A stretch of DNA of 64,000 nucleotides. Source: Paragorgia papillata (lineage: Eukaryota > Cnidaria > Anthozoa > Scleralcyonacea > Coralliidae). The position numbers were made by a program, and so were the translations under genes. Under the pieces are notes generated by a model that was not told the DNA's origin, ran no database searches, and saw only the letters and a list, made by a program, of their open reading frames with translations. The DNA lies in contig JAWNZC010000467.1 of NCBI GenBank assembly GCA_035771165.1, positions 1,673,501 through 1,737,500 on the forward strand, given 5' to 3'. Shown one piece after another: positions 1-11,769 of the stretch (position 1 is the stretch's first letter; each line of letters starts with the position of its first letter).

Positions 1-670
1 TTATAGTAGATCGCGTTACACCAGTCTCATTCCTGATGGTAATGTTAACCCTTTTCGGATTGTCCATTGTTTTGTAGTTTAATAATTTACTCAGTGGTAA
101 CCATAATTTAAGTGTACATTCATTTGGTAAAAATCTATATTAACGTAGCCAATCAGCTGCTTTATCGAAAAGTGCAATATAATAGTAAAATTATGTGACG
201 TAAGGCTATATAAGTGCATGTAGATTAGAAAGGCGGCAAAGTTTATTTGTTTCCTTTGATTAGCAAAATAGTACATATACTCACATTGGGATGACACGTT
301 TTTTCCCATACCTTTTCTCCGCCACTGAGATTCGTTTATATTCGAACTATTTGCTTTCCATCCACACCAGTTTTCTTCAAAATCACAAGAATTCGGAACT
401 GAAAACAGTAATCAAAATGTATACTGTATTTTTTTATTATTTTTTTATTGATTCGCCCATATTTTACAAACAAAAAAGAAATAAAGTAAATTAAGTGTTC
501 TGCAGTTTTTAGGCTAGAGGTCTATTTGAAACCTTAACATGTATTAATACAACAAAGAACAACATCAGAACGACTGCCAACAATAATTAAACAACATATT
601 AATTTTGTGGCAGTATGAGAAAAATTATTTTGCTAACTTAGATTTGGAATAAATATTACTATTACATAGA
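1..670. other. AT-rich stretch without a recognisable gene
   Basis: I see no reading frame with a recognisable domain, no RNA gene and no terminal repeats. Short open frames on both strands have low-complexity composition and look like chance. Confidence 0.6.
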
Positions 671-811
671 GAATAATACACGGATGTGCGGAAATATGAA
701 ATTTATTTCGAGTGTTGACCAGGATATCTCACGAGTGACCGAAGCGAACGAGTAACATATCCTGTTCAACACGAGAAATAAATTTCATATTTCCAAGCAT
801 CCATGTATTGT
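671..811. repeat. foldback (palindromic) element, family FB1
   Basis: The two halves are inverted copies. The left arm starts AATAATACACGGATG and the right arm ends CATCCATGTATTGTTC; the inner arms carry GGAAATATGAAATTTATTTC and its complement. The centre reads ATATCTCACGAGTGA, then CGAAGCGAACGAGT. A second copy with the same centre lies at 28201-28340. It is a non-coding, MITE-like foldback of unknown superfamily. Confidence 0.75.
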
Positions 812-2090
812 TCTGTTTATTATATAAAAAAAAAGTCCTATTGCCTTGCAAAAATTGCATTAAACTGTAATGCTGATTCAGCGATAATCGTCACATGTGC
901 GATTATCATAAATAATCGCACATGTGAGATTATCACTTTTATTAGTGGCGGAAAAATCAATAAAACACTCTATTTAATATAATAATCTGTTATAAATAAT
1001 GTTTTGATTAGTTTTCCAACTTTTTGCTAATAACATAAAAAATCAGAAATTAAGATTTTGCCGCCAAAATGTTAAAATTAGACCAAAAAAACCCGGTTGC
1101 TATGTCCAATTTTAATAATCTGCGACAGATTACGAACTAAGGGACATACAATAGTTTTTACTCATATCTTAAGACTAATGTTTAATTAAACAACTCTTTC
1201 CTTTACCTTTAAAACTCATTTTTAATTTTTCTCAAACTTATTAATAATTCATGAACCAAAAACAAAATAAATTAATGTTTAATCAGTGCTTTGAAATCGG
1301 AGCAAAAGGACTAGTACTTTGAAATAATGCAAAATACGTTTTCAAAGTCTTGGGACTTTGAAATAAGGCAAATTATATTACGTTTCAGAGGTTTCTTCGG
1401 AGTTTTGAGTTTGAGAAGTCAGTTCAAATATTCGACGTCGGACTTTACCGGGATTACAAACCCCTCGTGCATTAAAAAGGCTCGCCTTTGGTTCGCCTTT
1501 TCAAAAAGCACTCGGACTTTGAAATCCCGGTAAAGTCCTCCGTCTCGTATTTGAACTATTACATAAGGAAAATACAAAAAACATTTACCATGTCGATGGT
1601 TGTATGCCTGACAAAACTTATTGTTAAAAAATACTAAAAAAAGTTAGAATTTTATGTAAGAATACTAATAAAAACAAAATTTTATATAAAATTGTCATCT
1701 CAATTAGCAATTGAATAAGAGCACAAATGCGCCCTAGGATTTTTAAACTAGATAAAATACTGGTGCCCATGTACTTCGAAACCTTACTTAATAAAAACAA
1801 AAATATTTAAATAGCTTAAAGGCTTGGTCGGTTGAATTAGCTAAATACTTAAATGAATTATACCGCGTATTTCATGTTTGTATTGGAAGCAGTGATTCAC
1901 TATATGCGCAAAAAATGTAAACGATATCTTCAACAAATTTCATAGCAATAATAGCTCGGGTTTTAGGTAAAAATAAACTTGTGTTATTGCACTGGGGTTC
2001 TGTTAGAGACTTTAAGGTGAAAAAGCCCGTTTTTCGTTTCACTAAGCTCGTTTGCAAATTACACGCGTCATTTCGACGTCTCACCACTAA
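812..2090. other. non-coding stretch with two small palindromes
   Basis: There is no gene. At 882-934 an inverted repeat pairs GATAATCGTCACATGTGCGA with its near complement. At 1423-1555 a 133-bp palindrome has arms beginning TTCAAATATTCGACG and ending CGTCTCGTATTTGAA, both with a CTTTACCGGGATT-type core. These look like solo MITEs. Confidence 0.55.
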
Positions 2091-2098
2091 AGTAAACG

Positions 2099-4956
2099 CA
2101 GGGGCGGATCTAGGGGTAGTCAAACCGATCACGCGACTAAGGTAAAAATTGCGCAGTTAATTAATTAAGTTAATTAATTCAAACTGCGGTCCATAGCAAA
2201 GACATTAATATTCAAAATTTGTAGTCCAGTTATCAAGTTTCATACAGCGGCAAGGCCTTCGATAAAGTAATATATCAAGTCACAGAACAGCGGTCTTGCG
2301 CGTGAGTTTTGATCGCTCTGTAGTCTGATTCCAGCCATCCGATTGGCCAATTTGCTTTTTGATCGATCTGTGGGGAGTTCTGATCGGTTTGTGGACCAGG
2401 GGCTCGTATACAAGCTACAGGGGCGGATCTAGACTGTATCAACTGTATCGTATGATACAGTCAGATTTTCACTTAATAATTAAATTAAAATAAATTAAAA
2501 TTCGAATAATTACATTTCACAAGTAGCTTTTTCAAAGTTCAGCAACATCATTTTCACATTCTTTGATGTTAATGTGCGCAATTTTTCAAAGCTTAAAATA
2601 ATTCTGTTCTACGACCAGCGAGACGAACTCGCACTTTTCTGTAGGAAATTCTCGGTAGCCCGCAAAAATTGCCCGTAAGCGCATCCCCACCAGCCTGCGT
2701 TTCCTTGCCAGTGAAGCATCGCGCAAAAGGCGCTCTCGTCTCGATTCTTTATTGGCGATGTGTTCCGGATTAGGTTACGATTGATACAGTTGTGCTAAAT
2801 ATAGTAACTGTAGCGACTGTATCTGATACAGTTGACTCGTCATTGACTGTATCAAACCAATCAAAATGCTTGATTTTGGTCACGTTTTGCTGCAGTTTCC
2901 ACACTTCCGATACAGTTGACTGTATCGGAGCAGTCTCCGACGATCTAAATATGATTACGGCGTGATGTGATTTAGTTTTATGCAACTTTACGAGCGGCAA
3001 GCGCCTCTAACTCACCATGGCGTCCAACAGTGTTCTACAACAGCTGTTGCGCGCGTGTCTTGGATAATGGAAGTTATTCTCCGGAGGAAAAGGCTAGTAG
3101 ATTACTCCCTCTTAAGCGTATTGTGAGAAGTGTCTTACAGCCGAATTTGCTGTGTCTAATTTTGTGAAGCTACAGTTCCCTCGCAGCCAGGAATCGCGCA
3201 CTTCAAATCAGCACCCAGTGAGGTATAAAGTTCATGAATAATAAATATTTTAGCTACTAATATTATGAACTAAATTTGGAGTATGCTAATGAGAATGACT
3301 GAGACTGTCCTTGACTTGTATGTATTGATTTACATTAAAATGAAGACTTACTCGAGTCGGCGTAAAGCCAAGTACTGAATGATAGTTGCTGTTCTGATAT
3401 GCTTTTGAAAATATCATTAATTTAGTTGTATTAAATGTTGTCGTTAATTTTAAAACATCACGAACCTCTCTGTATACTAGTGTCTGTGTCATCATCGTTT
3501 TGATCACAATGGCATTAACACATTTAGAATGTGCAATTCTGAGTATAATTATTTGCTAGTAATGTTACAATGTCCAGGTAACCCATGCATTTAGAATGGG
3601 AATATAAAAGTAGATGTCTGGGCTTATTATAGCCTTATTAATTTATAAAGTATGATAGCGTGCCGATATAGGTAGGCTGACCTGTATATTGAGTATTAAA
3701 TAATCTACAGTAACATAAACAGTTTCAGTTGTTGGCAATATTTATTACTAAACTTTTTATAATACAAGTTAACTTTAATTTGTCGTTTTTGGTTATTTAT
3801 ATTCATGAAAAATTTAAGTTGTGCGTGCCGCTGTATTTTGTCTAAACATTCCCTCAGATTGCAGGAAATCGCATTTCCGGTGTCTTAATTTTCAAACCGG
3901 ACCCCCTAACTTTGGTGTCATAACAAATACGATACAGTCAGATTTTCTCCTAGATCCGCCCCTGAGCTATCCGATTGGCTAATTCAAAAAATATCTGAAT
4001 TCTCATTGGCTACATTTTTTGATCGATCATATGCATCAGCCTTCAGTGTATACGGCATGATTCTATAGCCTTTCTGATCGCAGCTTGAACGCGAAGGTTG
4101 AATTTCAAGTGCCACAGAAATATAAAAGCGAAATAGCGAATATACTGCAATGTCTTGTAGTATTTACGAGACTGTGCAGTCCGCGTTTGAGAGAAACGAT
4201 CGGCCATATCTTACGCTGATCTGATGAAGCGAATCGACGCTTTACCGAAGAGTTCTGTTGAAGAGCTGTTGAGTGCTATCAACAACACGAGCTTCTGCCT
4301 CACTGCCTCAGTAGAAATTTTGTTGCCGAATCTTTCATCCCAAAGTATGTTCGAGAAAGGAAAAACAAGTCTTGTACAGCCATAAAGTAAATATATTCTA
4401 TTTTAACTAAATTTGACTCTTATTATAATAGTTTTGGACTTGTATTAACCGAACAATCTGTGCGCCATGACCGGCTGGCGTGATCGTTTATGAAATTAGA
4501 ATATTACTGCGGTCAAAAGTTTATTATTAATATTAAATATTTCACTTATATACCGCGAACCCAGCCGAACCAATATATACTGTAGTGTAGACATTTTGTT
4601 TATGCTTTTTGTCGCCTGATATTAGTTTAAGATTTTGATTTGGATATCTATTATCCATATAATGTATATGGACTGTGTCAGTGTGTCTTGTTGACTTGTT
4701 AGACCACATGGCTTGGTGTAATACGATCTCTAGTTCAGATGTGATAAATTGTGATTTGTGATATAGACATCAATTGATGAAATTCATATTTTAATCAACA
4801 GCCTTTGGCTTTCCAGGACAAAAAGTATTTTTAAAAGGATTATTAGCGTGGGTATTAATAACTAATCATACCCCCCGGAAAAAAATTTCCGTCCCCCCCG
4901 AATGTTCACAAACGAAAATTTTGACTAACGTACGAAAAATCCTGAATCCGCCCCTG
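2099..4956 (+). mobile_element. non-autonomous hAT element A (8-bp TSD)
   Basis: The left end reads CAGGGGCGGATCTAGG and the right end CCTGAATCCGCCCCTG, so the termini are inverted. The flanks carry an exact 8-bp duplication, agtaaacg, at 2091-2098 and 4957-4964, as expected for the hAT superfamily. No transposase frame is present. Related ends, including the motifs GTAGTCAAA and GACTAAGGTAAAAA near the left tip, recur at 31350-33443. A second TIR element (2418-3964) is nested inside. Confidence 0.8.
2418..3964 (+). mobile_element. hAT-like element B nested in element A (5-bp TSD)
   Basis: The left end CAGGGGCGGATCTAGACTGT and right end CTCCTAGATCCGCCCCTG are inverted, flanked by agcta at 2413-2417 and 3965-3969. 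A subterminal GATACAGTCAGATTTT also occurs near both ends. The body repeats ACTGTATC-type motifs and has no transposase. A shortened copy interrupts the BEL reverse transcriptase at 14281-15180. The 5-bp duplication suggests a hAT subgroup other than the classic 8-bp one; that assignment is inference. Confidence 0.7.
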
Positions 4957-4964
4957 AGTAAACG

Positions 4965-6149
4965 ATATATTCTTTTTAAGCATAGTATATATATAATTAA
5001 ATAAACTTCTTTCTCACTAATGGCCCGTTCAGGGTAACACCGGAATCGCAAAAAAGTCCTCTATATCCCGGCATATTTTAAATGCCGGATCATCCAATCT
5101 GTCCTACATTATTTCTGATCGCAACCGTCGTCTACATCATTTTTGATAACTTTTTTCTCATTCTTCCTTCGACTCCATATCACCATTATCAATTTTAACT
5201 GGGTCATATTGCAAAGCCAAGCACGTATGGACAAGTATACGATGAGTTAAAATAGGAAAGCTCAATTAGAAAAACCGGAAAGAAGCCAGCTCAAAACATC
5301 TTCTACTAATTTTTTTAAGAGTACATTACTCGCATGGGTAATGATAATGTTTGTTCAAAGTAGGGCTTTTAATACCTCCCAAGTACAATTATTTCCCTCG
5401 CTTACCAGGTTAGTCCTAACTCCAGATGACCATAATTCCTGCTCGTATTCTAACTCACAATCTTAACACTAACTTGTACACACACCCTTCCCATTATCGG
5501 TTTACTATATTCAGTACCTTGTTCCCTAACTTCCATGCGAACCCTATTAAAGCTACAATTCAGCTGAGATCGCTACACGCGTACATGCATGTGATTAGCG
5601 TGATGCGTTGGTAACATTAAAATGTATTTGATGCCTATTAAAAGCCTTAGTTAGAATGAGAAATTTTAATCAAAGCCAAGCGGTTATATTTTGTTGCTTG
5701 TTTTGTAAAGTGGATATAAAATCATGCAATTAATAAGGTTTTGCCATTAGTTTATAAATCAAATTGTTTATAAGTTTGTTCCGCGCAAGCAAATATAAGA
5801 TATAAGTATCAACTGCTAGACTGGAGGTTTTACTTGGCTGCTTAGTAGAGAAATAAAATAAATTTCAAAGTAATGGTTGCAAGAGAAATTTTACGAACCA
5901 TCTGTATACGATTCGTGTCCGTGTTACGATTATTAGTTTATAGCAACTTGTCTCGTACCATTGCTACCATCCTATACCATATTGCATTTGCACAGCACAC
6001 TTATCAAACGGTACAAGGGTTTGTGCAACCTTTCTTGTAAGAATTATATAAATTATGGTGAGTTATATTTTACTTCTCTAGTTTCTATTTCTAGCAATGA
6101 AAATATACCATATAGAAAATATATGAAAAGATAAGATATATATATATAT
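4965..6149. other. non-coding stretch
   Basis: AT-rich unique-looking DNA. I see no gene, RNA gene or terminal repeat. Short open frames lack recognisable domains. Confidence 0.5.
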
Positions 6150-6560
6150 TTATAAAATAACATTTTGAAAACAAGCGCGACGACTGGTTGAAAGCCGTGT
6201 TTCTATAACTTTATGGAAAAACGGCAAGGTCCACGCCATTCACTACGCCACCATTACGGTGTAGGATACGCCATCGTACGCCATTATGAAGAGTAAGGAG
6301 AATTTACGCTTTGATGCAGTGATTATTTTTACGTTCTATACCTACTTTCGACAGGTTATTTTATAAAGGAAATAGAAACATTTTTTCCGTGTTCCCATAG
6401 AGTTATAGGAACACCTGTGGAAGTTTGGGAGAACTCGAAATAGCGTGGAAACACTCGCCCTGTGGGCTGGTGTCCCCACTACAATTTCTTGTTCTCCCAA
6501 ACTTCCACTCGTGTTTCTATAACTCTATGGAAACACGGAAACTGTTTTCTATATCTTAAA
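6150..6560 (+). repeat. foldback element FB2, copy 1
   Basis: About 410 bp. The 3' half is a strong palindrome built from GTTTCTATAACTCTATGG and complements, with a centre around CTCGCCCTGTGGGC. A second copy lies inverted at 24831-25226, sharing the full length including the outer TATAAAATAACATTTTG. It is non-coding. Confidence 0.75.
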
Positions 6561-8990
6561 TATTAACCGCTTGCGTGGATCGCAAGCCCATAAAACAACC
6601 TATGAAAGAATATTATTAAATGTATGAGAAGTATGATTTTTTATCTACTCAAAATAAGTCACAAAATTTCGAATGCGCACCGTTTGGCCTTTGTCAAGAT
6701 AACTTTCCACTCTAAGCTTTTGACATATACACACTTTATCAACATAGTGCTACATCATGATGCCGTCACTATATTTAAGTTGCATATGTTCCTTTTCCTT
6801 AATTTTGCAATCCGAACAATAGATAATGGCTCAAATGCAATCATTTGAAAGTCAATTTTGGTTTGTTTTTCCGCATTTTATGCTATAAATAGCAGCTCGA
6901 CGGTACGCTATTTAAAGTGCATTGGCCACTTGTGCAAAAGGAACAAACTTTAGAAATCTTCCGGTATATTACGTCGTAGATCTACTTCAAATCAAAGTTT
7001 TGTCAAACGTGCATGTTTTTGTAAAACGCTCAGTAAACGATATTATTTGGTTAACAGGAAACTATGGTATAGACAGTACTGATTCTTTCTTGACTTATTT
7101 AAACATTCCTTTGAATGCACAGCTAATAAATAAATGTTTCAATTTAACGTGCATTGATTACATCCTCCCTGTTTGTTTAGTTGTCGATAAGTTCAAGTCA
7201 ATCCAGTGAATGTGTCTTTACTTTCATCATCACTCTTTTGTCTTATTATCAGAATTTCCTGTTGTTTGAGCAAAAGTAAATTCAGAACGCTTTAGACAAA
7301 GAAAAGGCTACAGTACCTCTACCTTCCTTTCCACTAAGAGGACGAATTTCTTTCCAATTTTCTTTCAATAAAAATACACTAGCTTATTACTGCAAAAGCA
7401 GTAAATCAATAAAAATTTGTATATTTGACTGTATCGAGTATAAGTGGTAAGCTAACATCTTTTTTCTTTAAATTACAGTATAAATCTAAAGTTTTTCCAA
7501 TATTTTAAATGTTCTAAATATCTCTATACACAACGCATACATAATAAATTATTCAGTATGCATGATTATCTTCACCATAGCTACAACTCTTACCTTTTTT
7601 AAATGCACCTCCTGGTTTTGAGTATACACATAGAAAAATTAAAAAAAGGGAATTAGATAAATACTTTTTTGAGACTGCGGGCACTTTCCACCTTCCCTCT
7701 CCTTCCCAAACCCAGAAGACCAAAAAAGCTTAGTCTAGGTTAATAAGTACTTCTGCAAATTATTTACAGTATTATTTTTCCTATGTACGAGAATTTTGAG
7801 TTGTACGAAAGTTAAGCATTGAAAAGATCTTATACTTGGCAATTCAGTAAATAATAGTTCTCGGATGGTCTCCTTGAAAGACTGGAATAAACACCGTTAA
7901 TACTCTGTAGCTGTAGAGACAGTACACTATGGAGCGTGACATAAAAACACAAATAAGTAACTTGGTAATTATTAATTATTGGACGAGTCTGAGCAAAATA
8001 TCATGATTTCTCAGTGGCGAGCTACTAGTTATTGCAGAGGCAAATAACTGGTAGCGACACACTGACAAATCATGATGTATTGCCATAGACGAGTTCAATA
8101 ATTGATTTATCATTCATAAAATAGTTTAAAAATGCCTGAAGTTAGATATCGCCATTCTTCTCTCTGTCTTCGGCATACTAAAATCTTCGTAAAACTTACT
8201 TTTTGTTGCCAAGAGTCTTGCTTTTTATCTCACTAAATCTCCTTTTAACTACTGCTTCTCTGAAGTATATTGTCGTTATGGATGCTTCCAAATACTCTAG
8301 ATTACTTCCTCGCTTAGCCCCTCCATCACCGCCATGTTTACGAAACTTATTTGCAGTCAGCGGCGCTATCGCTAGTGCGCATGCTCATAAAATTCTTTGC
8401 AGCAGAAAACTATTTGACTCAGTTATTTGCAGGTGAATTAACCAATCAGAATGCGGGATAGAAACCAAATGAATGATAATTATTATTGTTCTCTGTTTTC
8501 AATTATGATATGATACCAAGACAACCCTTGTTCCCAGTCTTTAATCAGCAAAGTCTATGCGTAGTCACTTTGAAATGTAGTAACTTTGAAATTGAGGGAT
8601 AGGCTTTAAGTGCACTGACCTCGATCCGCCTCTGTCCACACTACCGTTGCAAAATATAGGCCAAATTGAAATAAAAATATTTACCTGATTCAGTCAAGGT
8701 GTTTCTATTAAAAGATACACATCGAACGCCTTGTTGTTCCGTTAAGGGTTATTACGTTATCGTATTTCTGCTGATATGACTAACCTTGTGGAGTACCTGA
8801 GCATGGTTCTACGTAGAAATTAATTTCAGCAATCCATATGGCCAGGACTCGACGGAACTCCAGTTTGATCTAAAAAGACAGTTTGTTAGAATACACCTAA
8901 CTGTTACTGGGTAGCAGCATGTTGGAATAATTTTTGCGTCGATAGAACGCAGAATAAAAGAAATAATAAAATATAATATTACTATTTGAT
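6561..8990. other. non-coding stretch with a foldback and a repeat end
   Basis: At 7973-8104 a 132-bp palindrome pairs AATTATTGGACGAGTCTGAG with a near complement, enclosing TCATGATTT and AAATCATGA. At 7660-7742 a segment ending AGAAGACCAAAAAAGCTTAG matches the end of the inverted repeat at 48085-48195. An open frame at 6922-7209 (95 aa) has no recognisable domain and is probably chance. Confidence 0.5.
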
Positions 8991-10770
8991 TTGTTTTATA
9001 TCTAAACGTATTTCTAAGTTATATGCCTTGACTCATGAAGCACTAGGTGAAGTACTACATATCACGTTAAGCTGCATTTTTCAAAAATATATTAAGCTAA
9101 GTATAGGTTAGTTACCGAACCCGAGGTAACTGACGTATACTTAGTTCAAGACCATAGAGGTTGCCTCAGAAAACTGAGATAGCTGAGTTCGTTATCACAG
9201 AGGTTGTCTAAAAAACACTTCAGTCGCGATGATAAATATGATCTGACTAAGACAATTTTTGATATCTCTGACCCAAGAACCTTTAAAACTGTTTGTATTA
9301 AATGTCATTCGTGCACGGTCGCCTCTAAGCCGTGTTACCACTAATCATGTTAATTTAACTTGATTATCTATTGGGTGCTTAATTTTCCTTTACTGTTTCC
9401 GCGATCCCGTTATTGGAGGTTTTGCCTCTGTGGGTATTCCCTGCCATTGTCTATGTATATGTCTGTTTTAGTGTACTTGTGTATTTTAGTTTAAGTCTTG
9501 TCTATAATTTCGTACTGGCGAAGCTTATAAATATATAAAATATAAATATCACATTCGAGACCATTGAAATCAAGTTCATTGCCCCGGGATAATTGCCCCG
9601 GGTTAATATATATTAGCCCGGGGCATTATTATTGATTATTGCGTGTTGGGAGTAATTACTATAAATAAACAACCGCGGTATATCAAAGAAAACCAAGGTG
9701 ATCATGAACTAAGTAAGAGTTAATTACCGAGAACCGAGGCTTTTAGTCAACTGATTTATTTAATAGTTGAGGAGGTTTTCGAAAAAACATATAATTACTA
9801 TATATTGCCCTGTTGACCAAGGCAATATGTAGATATTGTCCTGTTGACCAGGCAATATTTATAAGTAATACAATGATCGCCTCGGATTATTTTGTTCTCC
9901 GAGGGAATGTAAAACTCGTATTTCCCTCATTGTTCATGCAAGAGGGAAATTTATCCTTTGTCTTCTAATTTTCCCGTGCATGTTGATGAGGGAAAATTAG
10001 AAGACAAATAAATCTTTTGTGTTCTTCTAAATTTTCGGCTTGCATATACTTTCCCTCATCAACATGCACGGGAAAATTAGATGCAACTTCTCTGATCAAC
10101 CGTGTAAATTTCCTGTCTGTAAGATTCTCAAAGTTTTCCTCGGCGATCATAATATTACAAACTAATAACATGACTTTTCGGGAAATTAGCGATTAAATTT
10201 CCCCTTTGCCTCGGGAAGATTTGTAAAAGTTTCCCTCGGCGGCATGGAAATTTAATCGCTAATTTCCCTCAAGTCATGTTATTACTATATACAGCGCCTT
10301 GAATTTTTAATTATCGGTTCTCTTGGGATATATGGTAGATACACCTCTAGAAAGAACAAAGAAACCCGACTCAACAATGAAATAATTGGTAAGTAATTGG
10401 CAAGAGTGCTGTATATAAGTTATAACACCGATTTTCGGGATATTTGTGATATATATCCGGCGGTAGATCAAAGAAAATCGACTTTGTCGGCTAATAAGTG
10501 TTATTAATCTCTTCAAAAGTGTGATGGAGCGCTAAAAATTTGAAGTATCGAAGTTAACAGGCATAGGTTTGGGGATCTCTGGGCGAAAAGTTTCCCTCCG
10601 GACATCCACGAGGATTTCTATAGACCACATGATAATTTTAAATTGTTTTAATGTGTTGAAGTCGTCTCAAATTCTAAAAATCGTTCACATTAGTCTATTT
10701 CAAAAGTGTAACGTTCTGGTGTTTTTCGAGCACTGATCACAGTCGGACAACTTCAAAAACGTCAGAAAAC
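8991..10770 (-). repeat. dispersed repeat region with clustered palindromes
   Basis: Parts recur elsewhere. 9030-9085 and 10500-10550 match 42105-42232 in inverted orientation. 10655-10755 matches 44085-44205 in direct orientation (shared CGTTCTGGTG and GATCACAGTCG). Perfect or near-perfect hairpins lie at 9595-9624 (GCCCCGGGTTAATA and complement), 9963-10081 and 10163-10282. There is no coding evidence; the region is likely an old non-autonomous DNA element or several nested ones. Confidence 0.5.
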
Positions 10771-10997
10771 ATAAACTGTTCTGTTTTATAAAAAAATGCA
10801 AATATGCCTTGTAATTGTAGTACTATAGTGACTTCCGGCTATTAACAGTACATGAGGCCGACTTAAAGGAGCCGTTTAAAAAGATACATTAACATTTATG
10901 TAATATTGGAAGTCCAGGATATTTAACAATCTCTGACGAAGGGCCTTCCCTCGAACCTTACTACATTTCGATTTGTATTTCAACACTGCACACGCAG

Positions 10998-11368
10998 AGT
11001 TGTGGCTAATTGCTTCAACAAGGATATTTAATTTACATATTCAAATTTATTGTAGTTTACACTATAAGTTAAGGTGCACAACTCGAACTAAAGGCAGTTT
11101 GAGTTAAAAGTCATCCAAGTAGCCATTTCAAGTTATGTCAATCTCGTTCTCAGAGCCCACGTTCCCCACCCGGGAAACGAGACACTCTGGGATAATCCGT
11201 TTCACATCGATATTTCATTAGCTAATGAACATGATTACTCTTCTTCCAGATAACAAGAATCCTGTGATGGCGTGAACGGATTATCCCAGAGCCTCTCGTT
11301 TCCCGCCCACGAGATTGAAGTTACGTAAGAAGGTTAGCCTGCAAATTCTTTCACAATTGGTAAGTCGG

Positions 11369-11419
<51 letters not shown>

Positions 11420-11588
11420 TTTGATTTGTCATTATCTTTATTCTTATAAGTAAAATTTATGTAGTTAACTGTTATGAAATGTACAGTAAGTAAATACTCC
11501 AATTTGTATAGGAGTTTTACGGCTAAGTTAAAGCCGATTGAGAAGGAATTAAAGTCAAGTTTAAGCAAAGTTTCGTACAACCTGTACA
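10998..11588 (+). repeat. 5' LTR of the BEL element
   Basis: It starts AGTTGTGGCTAA (the 3' LTR has TGTTGTGGCTAA, so the first T is mutated) and ends ACCTGTACA. It contains a (TA)n tract at about 11369-11417 and is lengthened by a 179-bp insertion at 11139-11317 that the 3' LTR lacks. Confidence 0.85.
11139..11317 (+). mobile_element. Mutator-like MITE (M1) in the 5' LTR, 9-bp TSD
   Basis: The 179-bp insertion starts CAATCTCGTTCTCAGAG and ends with the inverted CCCGCCCACGAGATTG. Longer inner arms match over ACTCTGGGATAATCCG and its complement. It is flanked by aagttatgt (11130-11138) and aagttacgt (11318-11326), a 9-bp duplication with one change. The 3' LTR preserves the empty site. The CAAYCTCGT ends and 9-bp duplication are shared with 53702-54427 and 62834-63768. 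Confidence 0.8.
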
Positions 11589-11769
11589 TAGTAAAACTCC
11601 AATTATACCGGAGTTTATTCGACGAAAAGGAGCAAGGCGAACCTACAAGCAAGTTTAAGAGCATAAAATACTCAACGTAAAGTTCAACCTTGATTAACCA
11701 AAGGTCAAAGAACATATGGAAATAAGCACATGATAATAAACTAAATTCTACAATGTCAACGAACGAAGA

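Noticed and set aside
6922..7209. 95-codon frame, possible small gene
   Set aside because: No recognisable domain, splice context or repeats; it is compatible with chance in AT-rich DNA.
11281..11715. 144-codon minus-strand open frame
   Set aside because: It runs antisense through the BEL 5' LTR, the MITE and the (TA)n tract; the middle is an alternating Tyr-Ile run from the microsatellite.
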